Shown piece by piece: positions 1-7,848 of a DNA stretch of 64,000 bases; positions within the stretch are counted from its first letter, which is position 1, and each line of letters opens with the position of its first letter. Under the pieces are notes generated by a model. That model searched no databases. It was given only the letters and a program-made list of their open reading frames with translations, and was not told the DNA's origin. The position numbers and the translations under genes were made by a program. Source of the DNA: an uncultured Ruminococcus sp. (lineage in GTDB: Bacteria > Bacillota > Clostridia > Oscillospirales > Ruminococcaceae); the NCBI GenBank assembly GCA_947629455.1, contig CANRDT010000001.1, positions 98,888-162,887 of the forward strand, written 5' to 3'.

Positions 1-423
1 TCAATTGTCCAGTGGGAGGCAAATTCGGTCGAAGATATGCCGAAAGTCGCCTCCGTCTTTCTCAATCGTCTTGACGATCCCGATACTTTCCCGTCTTTAC
101 AGTCGGACGCTACAAAGAACTATGTAGAAAAGGTCATCAAGTCGGTCGGCTCGGACGAGGCTTCGATAGCTCATTATACAGATTGCTACGATACTTATAT
201 ATGCGAGGGACTTCCTGCCGGTCCGGTATGCAATCCCGGAATTGACGCGATCAACGCGGTGCTCGATCCCGATAAGACAGAGTACTATTACTTCTGTAAC
301 AATCTTGAAACAGGGAAAAGCTACTTTGCAAAAACTCTTGAAGAACATGAGAAAAATCTCGTCAAAGCCGGTCTGAAAAAAGCCGACGATAAAGACGATA
401 ATAAAGACAACGATCAGGAGTAA
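1..423 (+). CDS. mltG: Endolytic murein transglycosylase MltG, C-terminal part (5' truncated)
   Basis: The reading frame is open from base 1, so the gene begins before the window; the in-frame ATG at 37 is internal. The visible part carries the YceG/MltG core: a KVASVFLNRL stretch, then a segment with LQSDAT and YICEGLPAGPVCNPG, followed by the typical YYYFCNN...YFAKTLEEHEKN end. The family cleaves nascent peptidoglycan strands in the membrane-bound lytic reaction that sets glycan length. The last 20 or so residues are an acidic/lysine-rich tail (DDKDDNKDNDQE), which is common as a variable end. The N-terminal membrane anchor and LysM-like part lie outside the window. The next gene is on the same strand 137 bases on, which matches the mltG-yrrMNO neighbourhood of other Firmicutes, but the yrrM-type methyltransferase normally between them is absent. 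Confidence 0.93.
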   Translation, partial: SIVQWEANSVEDMPKVASVFLNRLDDPDTFPSLQSDATKNYVEKVIKSVGSDEASIAHYTDCYDTYICEGLPAGPVCNPGIDAINAVLDPDKTEYYYFCNNLETGKSYFAKTLEEHEKNLVKAGLKKADDKDDNKDNDQE

Positions 424-473
424 AACATATCCGCAGCCTTTGCCGCGCGCTTGACGACAAAGATAGTAACCTA

Positions 474-511
474 CAGCGTCTGTTATTTCACAAGCGAAGT
501 GACAGACGCTG
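474..511 (+). other. Stem-loop between mltG and the U32 gene
   Basis: Arms 474-483 and 502-511 (CAGCGTCTGT / ACAGACGCTG) pair perfectly over 10 bp, and the loop contains a further TCAC/GTGA pairing. No T-run follows, so it is not a typical intrinsic terminator; it may be an RNA-processing or stabilising structure in a shared transcript. Function unknown. Confidence 0.45.
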
Positions 512-560
512 TTGTGATGATACGATAAAAAATATAAACTTGCGAAAGGAATACTGCTCG

Positions 561-1784
561 ATGTCTGAAAGAAAAACAGAGATACTTTCTCCCGTGGGAG
601 ATATGGAAAGACTGTACGCCGCGCTCGATTTCGGGGCAGACGCCGTTTATCTCGGCTCAACGCGGTTCGGAATGAGGGCGCAGTCGGCTAAATTCGACTA
701 TGATTCTCTGAAAATTGCCGCAGATGAAGTACATCGGCGCGGAAAAAGGATATACCTTACCTGCAACACGCTGCCGCACAATGACGAGATACAGTATCTT
801 GAAGAATTTATCCTGCAAGCACAGTCGGCAGGAGTTGACGCTCTTATTGCCAACGATATAGGCGTTTTTTCTCTGATAAAGAAATATGCCCCCGATATGG
901 AGATACACATTTCCACACAGGCAGGCATAGTAAACTATGTAACGGCAAACGAATTTTACAATATGGGCGCAAAGCGCGTAGTACTGGCAAGGGAGCTTTC
1001 TCTGGAGGAAATAGCGCAGATACGGGCAAAAACCCCGAAAGAGCTTGAAATAGAGGTATTTGTTCACGGCGCTATGTGCGTCAGCTTTTCGGGACGCTGT
1101 CTGCTTTCGCAGTACCTTGTAGACCGTGACGCCAACCGCGGAGAATGTGCCCAGCCCTGCCGCTGGGGGTACTATCTTATGGAGGAAACGCGCCCCGGGC
1201 AGTATTTTCCCATATCCGAGGACGAAAAGGGAAGTTATATACTAAATGCCAAAGACCTGTGTATGATCGACCATATAGACAAGCTTGCCGAGGCAGGAGT
1301 GGACAGTTTCAAAATAGAAGGCAGAGCAAAATCATCATACTATGTTTCCGTCATAACAAATGCATATCGTATGGCTATGGATATTTACAAGCACGATCCG
1401 CAGAATTTTGCATTACCGCAGTGGATACGCGACGAGGTTTTCAAGGTCAGTCACAGACCCTACTGCACGGGATTTTTCTTTGGACACCCGAATGACTGCC
1501 AGTATTACGAAAGCAGCGGCTACATACGCAGCTACGATGTTGCCGCGACTGTGGAAAAATGCGAAAACGGCAGGATATACGGCGTTCTGAGGAATAAATT
1601 CAACAAGGGCGACAAACTCGAGGCGCTCGCACCCGGAAAAAAGCCGCAGGAGCTTACCGCAGATATTATCTATGACGAACTGGACAATGAAATAGATACC
1701 GCAAATCACGCCATGATGAAGTTTTCGCTCCCGTCGGATATCATACTTCCCAAAAATGCAGTCCTCAGAATAGAAAAACCGTAG
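561..1784 (+). CDS. U32 family peptidase / TrhP-like tRNA uridine hydroxylation protein
   Basis: The 407-aa protein has the full U32 signature: an N-terminal barrel beginning LSPVGDMERLYAALDFGADAVYLG, the family block EVFVHGAMCVSFSGRC, a cysteine cluster (GRCLLSQ, NRGECAQPCRW) suitable for an iron-sulfur cluster, and the KDLCMIDHIDKL...FKIEGR motif. Members of this group (RlhA, TrhP) are known to be required for hydroxylation of uridine or cytidine in RNA rather than for proteolysis; TrhP acts on U34 of tRNAs with prephenate. The start chosen is ATG 561, with GAAAGGA ten bases upstream; a TTG at 540 in frame has no ribosome binding site. The stop codon is one base away from the convergent recombinase stop, with no terminator between. 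The specific TrhP assignment is inference from family and from the mltG neighbourhood. Confidence 0.85.
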   Translation: MSERKTEILSPVGDMERLYAALDFGADAVYLGSTRFGMRAQSAKFDYDSLKIAADEVHRRGKRIYLTCNTLPHNDEIQYLEEFILQAQSAGVDALIANDIGVFSLIKKYAPDMEIHISTQAGIVNYVTANEFYNMGAKRVVLARELSLEEIAQIRAKTPKELEIEVFVHGAMCVSFSGRCLLSQYLVDRDANRGECAQPCRWGYYLMEETRPGQYFPISEDEKGSYILNAKDLCMIDHIDKLAEAGVDSFKIEGRAKSSYYVSVITNAYRMAMDIYKHDPQNFALPQWIRDEVFKVSHRPYCTGFFFGHPNDCQYYESSGYIRSYDVAATVEKCENGRIYGVLRNKFNKGDKLEALAPGKKPQELTADIIYDELDNEIDTANHAMMKFSLPSDIILPKNAVLRIEKP

Positions 1785-1785
1785 A

Positions 1786-2784
1786 TCATTCTTCCTCGGA
1801 TTTTTTTATAAGATCCGGATCTGAAAGCGGATTCGACTGTGCAGCCTCTTTAAGATTCTCACTTGAAAGATGAGTGTATATTTCGGTAGTGGCTATGCTT
1901 TTGTGTCCCAGAATATCTTTCAGCACAAGAGTATCCACACCGCCGTGCTGATACATAAGTGTAGCCGCCGTATGCCTCAGCTTGTGAGTGGTTATTCCAA
2001 GATTCGACAATCCGGCTCTGGCAAGATTTTCCTCAACGATCTGCTGTACGCGACGTTTGTTTATACGCGTCTTATTTGCCGAAAGAAAAATAGCGTTTTT
2101 ATCCTTAGCCGATTCACTCGGACGATGGTTGTCTATATAATCGTCAAGAGCCTCGATAGTCGATTCATTCAGATAAACGATACGTTCTTTATTGCCTTTG
2201 CCAAGCAGTCTTAACGTGTGATTTTCACGGCTGTAATCATTAAGATCGAGTCCGACAAGCTCACTCAGACGCATACCGCAGTTGAGAAACAGCAGAATTA
2301 TACAATAATCGCGTTCCTTATATTTTGAGTCAATGCTTTGCAGAAGTTTAAGGCTGTCTTGCAGCGAAAGGAATTTAGGCAGTTTATTCTTTACATGCGG
2401 CAGCTCCAGATCGGCTATCGGATTTGAATCTATAAGCTTAGCTTTCTGATAAAGAAATATGTAGAATTGTTTTAGCGCGGAAGTTTTCCTTGCCCGCGTC
2501 GCCGTTTCATTTTTGCGTGTATCTTTAAGATAGCGAAGATAGACATATGCGTCATTGAGAGTGAACGACTCGACATATTCTATCGGAACGTCAGCGATCG
2601 TGATCTCATTCCATTCGGTATCAGCCGGCACATCGCGGTGTTTGATCTTCAGGTATCTCAGAAACGTTCTTAGGTCGATGTAGTATGCCTCTTCGGTACG
2701 GTCTGCGCGGTCGCGGACTATTTTTATATTAGTCAGAAAATCCGTCAGATAATAGGGGCAATCGTCAATGTATTTTTGTTTCAT
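1786..2784 (-). CDS. Tyrosine recombinase/integrase (XerC/XerD-like)
   Basis: The protein has 332 aa, slightly longer than classic XerC/XerD (about 300). An N-terminal SAM-like core-binding domain (about 1-125) precedes the catalytic domain. All six catalytic positions can be read: R172 (CGMRLSEL), K196 (LGKGNKE), H267 and R270 (HKLRH), H294 (LGHKS) and Y303 (EIYTH). These enzymes break and rejoin DNA through a covalent 3'-phosphotyrosine. The ATG is preceded by AAAGGCGG. No phage or conjugation genes flank it, and it sits among core genes, so a housekeeping Xer role or a solitary integrase are both possible. Its promoter (-35 at 2894-2899, -10 at 2871-2876) is followed by a perfect palindrome in the leader. 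The 3' end lies one base from the convergent U32 gene. Confidence 0.9.
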   Translation of the reverse strand: MKQKYIDDCPYYLTDFLTNIKIVRDRADRTEEAYYIDLRTFLRYLKIKHRDVPADTEWNEITIADVPIEYVESFTLNDAYVYLRYLKDTRKNETATRARKTSALKQFYIFLYQKAKLIDSNPIADLELPHVKNKLPKFLSLQDSLKLLQSIDSKYKERDYCIILLFLNCGMRLSELVGLDLNDYSRENHTLRLLGKGNKERIVYLNESTIEALDDYIDNHRPSESAKDKNAIFLSANKTRINKRRVQQIVEENLARAGLSNLGITTHKLRHTAATLMYQHGGVDTLVLKDILGHKSIATTEIYTHLSSENLKEAAQSNPLSDPDLIKKSEEE

Positions 2785-2827
2785 AATATTCCGCCTTTCT
2801 TGCTTTCTTGCTTATTTCACTTCCCTG

Positions 2828-2857
2828 AGTTTCACTAAATTTTTATTTAGTGAAACT
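2828..2857 (-). promoter_or_regulatory. Perfect 13-4-13 palindrome in the recombinase leader
   Basis: AGTTTCACTAAAT (2828-2840) and its exact reverse complement (2845-2857) flank four T bases. It starts a few bases downstream of the predicted transcription start of the recombinase gene. It can be read as an operator, an RNA hairpin, or an 11-6-11 (28-bp) Xer-type site; the last reading is notable because it lies beside a tyrosine recombinase. Confidence 0.6.
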
Positions 2858-2870
2858 TCCTGTCAATTTC

Positions 2871-2899
2871 AGTATATCACTTCTCTGGCGGGTTGTCAA
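2871..2899 (-). promoter_or_regulatory. Promoter of the tyrosine recombinase gene
   Basis: On the minus strand TTGACA (2894-2899) is separated by exactly 17 bases from TATACT (2871-2876). This is a near-consensus sigma-A promoter, about 90 bases before the recombinase start codon. Confidence 0.7.
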
Positions 2900-2935
2900 G
2901 TATCCAAAGCAACTTTTCTATATAAATATAAAAAA

Positions 2936-3574
2936 CTATGTAATATTCTCCCCCACCTTCTGAAGATACATATCAGGTATCTTGCCGACTATGATCGTTT
3001 CCGCTATCATCAGTTCGTCACTGACAACTATTTTTTCGGTATCGGTCGGCATAATGACCGAGATCTCCACCGTGACTATAATGCTCAGCTTATGTATCGT
3101 CTGATTTATCCCTGCCGACATAAACTGACTGTTTATTTCCGTATCGACCGAACCGACCTGATAAACGCCGAGTTCTATGTCAGCGCCCCTACCGCTTAAC
3201 AGCGTGATACCCGATAAAGTTCCGAGCGGCACGGAAAATTCTGTGTTTTCTATATCGGATAAAGATCTGTTTACCTCCTCTTTCACTCTGTTCTGCAAAA
3301 TATTTACAACTGCTGTATTCGTTTCTGCCGAACATATATTTCCGTTTGCGTCACGATAGATATTCACATAATCATTCCGATCGGTATCAATTTCCTTTTT
3401 TACTGCGGCTGTAATTATTTCAGTCGCTGTCTCTCTGCCTTTGTATTGACAGATCTCGGAAATATGCTGCGATAACTGCTGCTGGATTATAATAAGCAAT
3501 ACCGCAAGGATAATTACTATTATCAACAGGATATATGAAAATTTGCAGGCTTTTGACGCTCTGTACTTGCTCAT
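2936..3574 (-). CDS. yunB: Sporulation protein YunB
   Basis: The protein is 212 aa with one N-terminal membrane segment (about residues 12-33, rich in Ile and Leu) and an outside domain. The C-terminal part carries the family blocks: FSVPLGTLSGITLLSGRG, a VGSVDTEINSQF segment, AGINQT, and the end AETIIVGKIPD. YunB is a sigma-E-dependent protein of B. subtilis sporulation with a poorly defined role. The start is ATG 3574, preceded by AAAGGGGTG at good distance; a codon 11 residues further upstream in frame has no such site. It is monocistronic, between the recombinase leader and a transketolase terminator. Its presence suggests a sporulation-capable ancestry; it does not by itself show that the organism forms spores. 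Confidence 0.85.
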   Translation of the reverse strand: MSKYRASKACKFSYILLIIVIILAVLLIIIQQQLSQHISEICQYKGRETATEIITAAVKKEIDTDRNDYVNIYRDANGNICSAETNTAVVNILQNRVKEEVNRSLSDIENTEFSVPLGTLSGITLLSGRGADIELGVYQVGSVDTEINSQFMSAGINQTIHKLSIIVTVEISVIMPTDTEKIVVSDELMIAETIIVGKIPDMYLQKVGENIT

Positions 3575-3637
3575 ATCTATCACCCCTTTTGATTTTATAA
3601 TACTCAAAAAGGGCTTATTTTGTTAATATAATATAAA

Positions 3638-3671
3638 AAAGGCATAGCAAATTTAAACTCGCTATGCCTTT
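3638..3671 (-). terminator. Intrinsic terminator after the transketolase genes
   Basis: An 11-bp perfect stem (3638-3648 with 3661-3671, AAAGGCATAGC) has a 12-nt loop. Read on the minus strand it is followed by a run of T bases, placing it correctly 38 bases behind the transketolase stop codon. Confidence 0.8.
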
Positions 3672-3708
3672 AAATTGTATTATTGTATTATTTTATTATT
3701 CTGCTTTA

Positions 3709-4656
3709 TTACTTAGCTGCAACGGCGGCTTTAACAGTGCCGATAATATTTTCGGCAGACAAACCAAATTCCTTTAGGAGCTGGACTGCCGGACCGGAAT
3801 GACCGAATACGTCGTTTACACCGATCCTTATGACCTTTGTAGGCTGTTTTTCACAAAGGACTTCACTTACCGCCGAACCAAGTCCGCCGATAATGCTATG
3901 CTCTTCGACCGTTACCACAAGTCCGGTCTTTGCGGCGCTCTTTACGATAAGCTCGGAATCTATCGGCTTGATAGTGTGAATATTGATAACGTCAGCCTCA
4001 ATTCCCTGCTCTGCCAACGCTTTTCCCGCCTCGATAGCCTCAGCGACCATAAGCCCTGTCGCTATGATAGTAACGTCCTTTCCGCTGCGCAGCTGAATAC
4101 CCTTGCCAAGCTCAAACTTGTATGTCGACTTGTCATTGAAAACAGGCACTGCAAGACGTCCGAATCTCATATAAACAGGTCCGTTATGCAAAATTGCAGC
4201 CTCGACCGCGGCTTTGGTCTCAACATCGTCGGCAGGATTGATAATAGTCATACCGGGAATGGTGCGCATAAGAGCAATATCTTCGTTGCACTGATGAGTT
4301 GCGCCGTCCTCGCCTACTGAAATACCTGCATGAGTCGCACCGATCTTGACATTAAGATGAGGATAACCTATCGAATTTCTCACGATCTCAAAAGCGCGTC
4401 CCGATGCGAACATAGCGAAAGTTGAGGCAAAAGGTATCTTGCCCGTCGTCGCCATACCTGCGGCAACGCCCATCATATTAGCTTCTGCAATACCGCAGTC
4501 AAAAAATCTGTCGGGAAATTTTTTCTTAAAGATACCGGTCTTTGTAGCCGCGGCAAGGTCGGCGTCCAGAACATAAAGATTTTCATATTTATCGCCCAAT
4601 TCGGCAAGAGCCTCGCCGTAGCTCTCTCTTGTAGCCTTTTTTATTACGTCTGCCAT
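3709..4656 (-). CDS. Transketolase, C-terminal subunit
   Basis: The protein (315 aa) corresponds to the pyrimidine-binding and C-terminal domains of transketolase. It contains the FDCGIAEANM motif with the conserved Glu58 that activates the thiamine diphosphate aminopyrimidine ring, the FASTFAMFASGRAFE segment, and the C-terminal VTVEEHSIIGGLGSAV block. Together with the upstream gene it would form a split transketolase that moves two-carbon units between sugar phosphates in the non-oxidative pentose phosphate pathway. The start has GGAGGG eight bases upstream and the spacing to the N-terminal subunit gene is only three bases, so the two are almost certainly translated from one mRNA. Splitting is common in Firmicutes and archaea. 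A DXS-like or other two-subunit TPP enzyme is less likely given the transketolase-type motifs. Confidence 0.92.
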   Translation of the reverse strand: MADVIKKATRESYGEALAELGDKYENLYVLDADLAAATKTGIFKKKFPDRFFDCGIAEANMMGVAAGMATTGKIPFASTFAMFASGRAFEIVRNSIGYPHLNVKIGATHAGISVGEDGATHQCNEDIALMRTIPGMTIINPADDVETKAAVEAAILHNGPVYMRFGRLAVPVFNDKSTYKFELGKGIQLRSGKDVTIIATGLMVAEAIEAGKALAEQGIEADVINIHTIKPIDSELIVKSAAKTGLVVTVEEHSIIGGLGSAVSEVLCEKQPTKVIRIGVNDVFGHSGPAVQLLKEFGLSAENIIGTVKAAVAAK

Positions 4657-4659
4657 TGA

Positions 4660-5499
4660 TCAGCCCTCCAGTTCCTTTAATCTTGCGTTAAGTTCGGCAA
4701 CAGCCTGTTCGTACTGCTCTGCATTAGGAGCTGCGCCGTGCCACGATACGTTGTCCTCCATAAAAGAAACGCCTTTGCCCTTGATACTCTTCTGGATTAT
4801 CACAACAGGCTGACTGGAAATGCACTCCGCCTCATTGAAAGCTTTTTCAAGGTTATCAAAATCATGCGCCTCGATCTCGATAGCGTGCCAGCCGAACGCC
4901 TCAAATTTTTCCTTTATCGGATAAGGCGACATAACGTCCTTGACTCTGCCGTCAATCTGCAAACCGTTATTGTCAACGATCGCTACCAAATTATCAAGCT
5001 GATAATGAGCCGCAAACATTGCAGCCTCCCATACCTGACCTTCCTGTATCTCGCCGTCGCCGAGTATCGTATAGACTTTATAGGTATCGGACGAGATCTT
5101 AGCAGACAAAGCCATTCCGCAGGCGGCGGATATTCCCTGTCCGAGCGAGCCTGAGGACATATCTACACCGGGGATACTTATACAGGGGTGTCCCTGAAGC
5201 AGAGCGCCGATATGCCTGAGATTTTTAAGCTCGGACTTATCGAAAAAGCCTTTTTCCGCAAGCACCGAATAGAGCGCGGGAGCGGTGTGTCCCTTTGACA
5301 GCACCAATCTGTCTCTCTGAGGTTCGTCGGGAGAATTCGGATAAACATTCATTCTGCAAAAATAAAGATAAGTCAGCAGATCGGCTATAGAAAGCGAACC
5401 GCCCGGGTGACCGGATTTAGCGTTGAAAACGCCCTCAAGGATACCCAGACGTACCTTGCAGGCTGTGATCTCAAGCTGTTTCTTGATTGTTGCGTCCAT
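4660..5499 (-). CDS. Transketolase, N-terminal subunit
   Basis: This 279-aa protein is the thiamine-diphosphate binding half of transketolase. It shows the early SGHPGGSLSIADLL motif, the LSKGHTAPALYSVL block with the catalytic His, and the GDGEIQEGQVWEA...VDNNG cofactor motif at about residues 147-178 (Mg and diphosphate binding). The full-length fused enzyme would be about 650 aa; here the gene stops after this domain and the partner follows three bases later. A GGAGG lies seven bases before the ATG. The pair probably supplies ribose 5-phosphate and erythrose 4-phosphate; the latter feeds chorismate and hence the tryptophan operon at 49-57 kb, although no regulatory link is visible. Confidence 0.92.
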   Translation of the reverse strand: MDATIKKQLEITACKVRLGILEGVFNAKSGHPGGSLSIADLLTYLYFCRMNVYPNSPDEPQRDRLVLSKGHTAPALYSVLAEKGFFDKSELKNLRHIGALLQGHPCISIPGVDMSSGSLGQGISAACGMALSAKISSDTYKVYTILGDGEIQEGQVWEAAMFAAHYQLDNLVAIVDNNGLQIDGRVKDVMSPYPIKEKFEAFGWHAIEIEAHDFDNLEKAFNEAECISSQPVVIIQKSIKGKGVSFMEDNVSWHGAAPNAEQYEQAVAELNARLKELEG

Positions 5500-5522
5500 A
5501 TAAAAACCTCCAAAAAATTATT

Positions 5523-6335
5523 TTATAGCTGAGAATATATGTGATCTATCACCGCCGCGACTGCGTCCTCCTCGCAGGAAACGTCAAGGACGATATCGGC
5601 GGCAGCCTTGGCATCGTCGGTGGCGTTTGACGGGCAAATACCGACGTCCGCATATCTCAGCATTTCAATATCGTTGTTATAGTCCCCTACCGCTACAAAA
5701 GTGTAGTCCTCCATCGAGCAGGCTTTGCGCATTATTGCAAGCGCAGAGCCTTTTGATATGTTACGCGGGAGCATTTCATAATACCGCGGCGAGGAGACCA
5801 CAAAGTCAATATCGGTATAATTTCTGCTTTCGACATATTTTATAAGCTCGCCTATATATTCAGGCTCGCGTGCGAAAAGCACCTTGTAAAGATGATCGGG
5901 GATCGTATCAGGCGTACACATAATAGGCGTTACCTTGCATATTTCACAATGCTGTCTTTCCATTTCGGTCATATTCGGAACGTACACGCCGTCAAGTATC
6001 AGAACTTCACAACCCACTTCGGGATTATCGCGCAATATCTCTTTTGTAATGTCTTTTGCCTTGTCGGGCAGATACACGTCATATATCTGTTTTTTGTTAT
6101 TTATATCATATACCATACCGCCGTTGCACATTATCGCAGGACAGTTTACCACAACCGATTCAAAATACTGCTGCGACGCCTGCAAAGAACGTCCCGTGGC
6201 TATTGAAAATTTGCCGCCGTCTTTTATAAATCTGTCAACGGCAGCCAGATTCTTCTCGCTCGGTATCTTGCTCTCGGGGAGAAATGTTCCGTCCATATCG
6301 GTTATGAGCAGGACTTTTTGTATATCTTCAAACAT
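5523..6335 (-). CDS. Cof-type HAD superfamily phosphatase
   Basis: The 270-aa protein belongs to the HAD IIB (Cof) group. The nucleophile motif DMDGT is at residues 13-17, a conserved SIATGRS motif follows near residue 55, and the C-terminal motif VGDYNNDIEML supplies the metal-binding acidic residues. The large cap inserted between motifs II and III fits the Cof subclass, whose members hydrolyse sugar phosphates, flavin or pyridoxal phosphates and other small metabolites. The actual substrate cannot be told from sequence. GAGGT lies seven bases before the start. It sits in the long co-directional gene run, 11 bases after the pseudouridine synthase gene, so co-transcription is likely. Confidence 0.88.
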   Translation of the reverse strand: MFEDIQKVLLITDMDGTFLPESKIPSEKNLAAVDRFIKDGGKFSIATGRSLQASQQYFESVVVNCPAIMCNGGMVYDINNKKQIYDVYLPDKAKDITKEILRDNPEVGCEVLILDGVYVPNMTEMERQHCEICKVTPIMCTPDTIPDHLYKVLFAREPEYIGELIKYVESRNYTDIDFVVSSPRYYEMLPRNISKGSALAIMRKACSMEDYTFVAVGDYNNDIEMLRYADVGICPSNATDDAKAAADIVLDVSCEEDAVAAVIDHIYSQL

Positions 6336-6346
6336 AAAAACAACCT

Positions 6347-7252
6347 CTATGATCTGAGTCTGTTGAGAATATCCACAAAATATTGCGGCAGTTCGCTGTC
6401 AAATTCCATATATTCCCCATTAGGGTGAATAAAACCTATCTTCTTGGCGTGCAGGCACTGCCCTTCCAGTCCCTTAAACGCCTTGCCGTAAACGTCGTCG
6501 CCCAGAACGGGGTGACCGATATGTGCGCAGTGTACTCTGATCTGGTGCGTTCTTCCCGTTTCAAGGTTAAATTTCACGAGCGTATACTGTCCGAGTTCTT
6601 CAAGCACCTGATAATGGGTGACCGCGTTTTTGGAGTTAAGCTCGGTCACGCACATCTTCTTGCGGTCGTACTTGCTCCTGCCGATCGGCGCGTCTACCGT
6701 ACCTGTCAATTGCTTGAAACGTCCGCAACAAATTGCCTGATATTCGCGTGTAAAGCTATGTGCCTTTATCTGCTCTGCTAAAAAATTGTGAGCCGAATCG
6801 GTCTTTGCAACTATCAGCAGACCGCTTGTATTCTTGTCGATACGGTGGACTATTCCCGGGCGGATAACTCCGTTAATGCTTGAAAGCCGACCGTCACAGT
6901 GATAAAGCAGCGCATTGACAAGTGTTCCGTCGCTGTTTCCTGCCGCAGGGTGAACCACCATACCCTTTGGCTTATTTACCACAAGCAGCTGATCGTCCTC
7001 ATAAACTATCGTTATCGGGATATTCTGCGGCAAAACGTTAAGCGGCTCGGGTTCGGGAAGTGTTATCTCTGCCTTTTCCCCGCCGCGCAGCCTGTAATTT
7101 TTAGCCGCAGGCTTGCCGTCTATCGTGACCGCGCCTTCATCAATAAGCTTTTGCAGCATATTTCTGGACATTTCCGGCATAAGCGAACATATCCATTTGT
7201 CAAGCCGTTCGCCTTTGCAGGACTCCTCCGCGCAAATTTCAACCTTCTCCAT
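6347..7252 (-). CDS. RluA/RluD family pseudouridine synthase (with S4 domain)
   Basis: The 301-aa protein has an N-terminal S4 RNA-binding domain (about 15-70) and a RluA catalytic domain. The catalytic motif GIVHRIDKNTSGLL places the nucleophilic Asp at residue 139; the downstream LETGRTHQIRVH block is also typical. The family isomerises uridines in 23S rRNA (RluD type) or tRNA. It begins inside the end of lspA with a 14-base overlap, the same lspA-rluD order found in many Firmicutes (B. subtilis lspA-ylyB), so it is best seen as the YlyB orthologue. GAGGA precedes the ATG. A paralogue lies at 41068-42042. Confidence 0.92.
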   Translation of the reverse strand: MEKVEICAEESCKGERLDKWICSLMPEMSRNMLQKLIDEGAVTIDGKPAAKNYRLRGGEKAEITLPEPEPLNVLPQNIPITIVYEDDQLLVVNKPKGMVVHPAAGNSDGTLVNALLYHCDGRLSSINGVIRPGIVHRIDKNTSGLLIVAKTDSAHNFLAEQIKAHSFTREYQAICCGRFKQLTGTVDAPIGRSKYDRKKMCVTELNSKNAVTHYQVLEELGQYTLVKFNLETGRTHQIRVHCAHIGHPVLGDDVYGKAFKGLEGQCLHAKKIGFIHPNGEYMEFDSELPQYFVDILNRLRS

Positions 7253-7769
7253 TTTGTTCCTCTTTATCCGTCTGCGTATCTTGTGCTGCGGTATCCGCTT
7301 TCTTTTTTGAAACGCTGTCCGAGAATATCACCCAGATACAGAAGATCACAGCGCCGATAACGACGCATATATCCGCCAGATTGAATACAGGAAAATCTAT
7401 CGGCTCGAAGAGGATATAATCCACGACCTTTCCGCTGCGTACACGGTCAATAAGATTGCCAAGCCCTCCCGAAACAATGAGTGAAAGAGAGATAAGCTGC
7501 AATTTGCTGTCCTTGCGCTTTAAGAAAATATATATCAGTGCGCCGATTATGACCACCGTAGGCAGACCGATGAGAAACCACGTCTTTCCCGACATCATAC
7601 TCCACGCTGCGCCGTCGTTGGTGATATAAGTAAGACTGAAAATATCCCTGCCGCCAATGCGGATAACTTTAACTATTTCTGCAAACGGTATCTTTTTCAC
7701 CACCAGAAATTTCAAAAGCTGATCCGCCGCAGTCAGCAGAACAATAATAATCAATGAAACAACAAACAT
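7239..7769 (-). CDS. lspA: Lipoprotein signal peptidase (signal peptidase II)
   Basis: The 176-aa integral membrane protein has four hydrophobic segments and the LspA motifs: NDGAAWS, GGLGNLIDRV with VVDYI, and FPVFNLADICVVIG. The two catalytic aspartates of this aspartyl peptidase are expected at D117 and D133. It removes signal peptides from diacylglyceryl-modified prolipoproteins in the membrane; the window itself encodes several substrates (lipoboxes at the start of the genes at 37249, 57136 and 59786). An AAGGAG site lies five bases before the ATG. The C-terminal 25 residues are a charged cytoplasmic tail longer than in most homologues. Confidence 0.95.
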   Translation of the reverse strand: MFVVSLIIIVLLTAADQLLKFLVVKKIPFAEIVKVIRIGGRDIFSLTYITNDGAAWSMMSGKTWFLIGLPTVVIIGALIYIFLKRKDSKLQLISLSLIVSGGLGNLIDRVRSGKVVDYILFEPIDFPVFNLADICVVIGAVIFCIWVIFSDSVSKKKADTAAQDTQTDKEEQNGEG

Positions 7770-7848
7770 ACTGCTCCTTGGTCAGAACGCCGACTAATGC
7801 CGATGATCGGCAGGAAGCTCTCCTCAGAGAGCCTCCGTCAGCCATATA

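Noticed and set aside
97..660. Long minus-strand open frame overlapping mltG and the U32 gene start
   Set aside because: It is antisense to two well-supported genes, has no ribosome binding site and shows no family motif.
1786..2784. Recombinase as part of a prophage or ICE
   Set aside because: Neighbours on both sides are core genes; no att repeat, tRNA, capsid or conjugation gene is seen.
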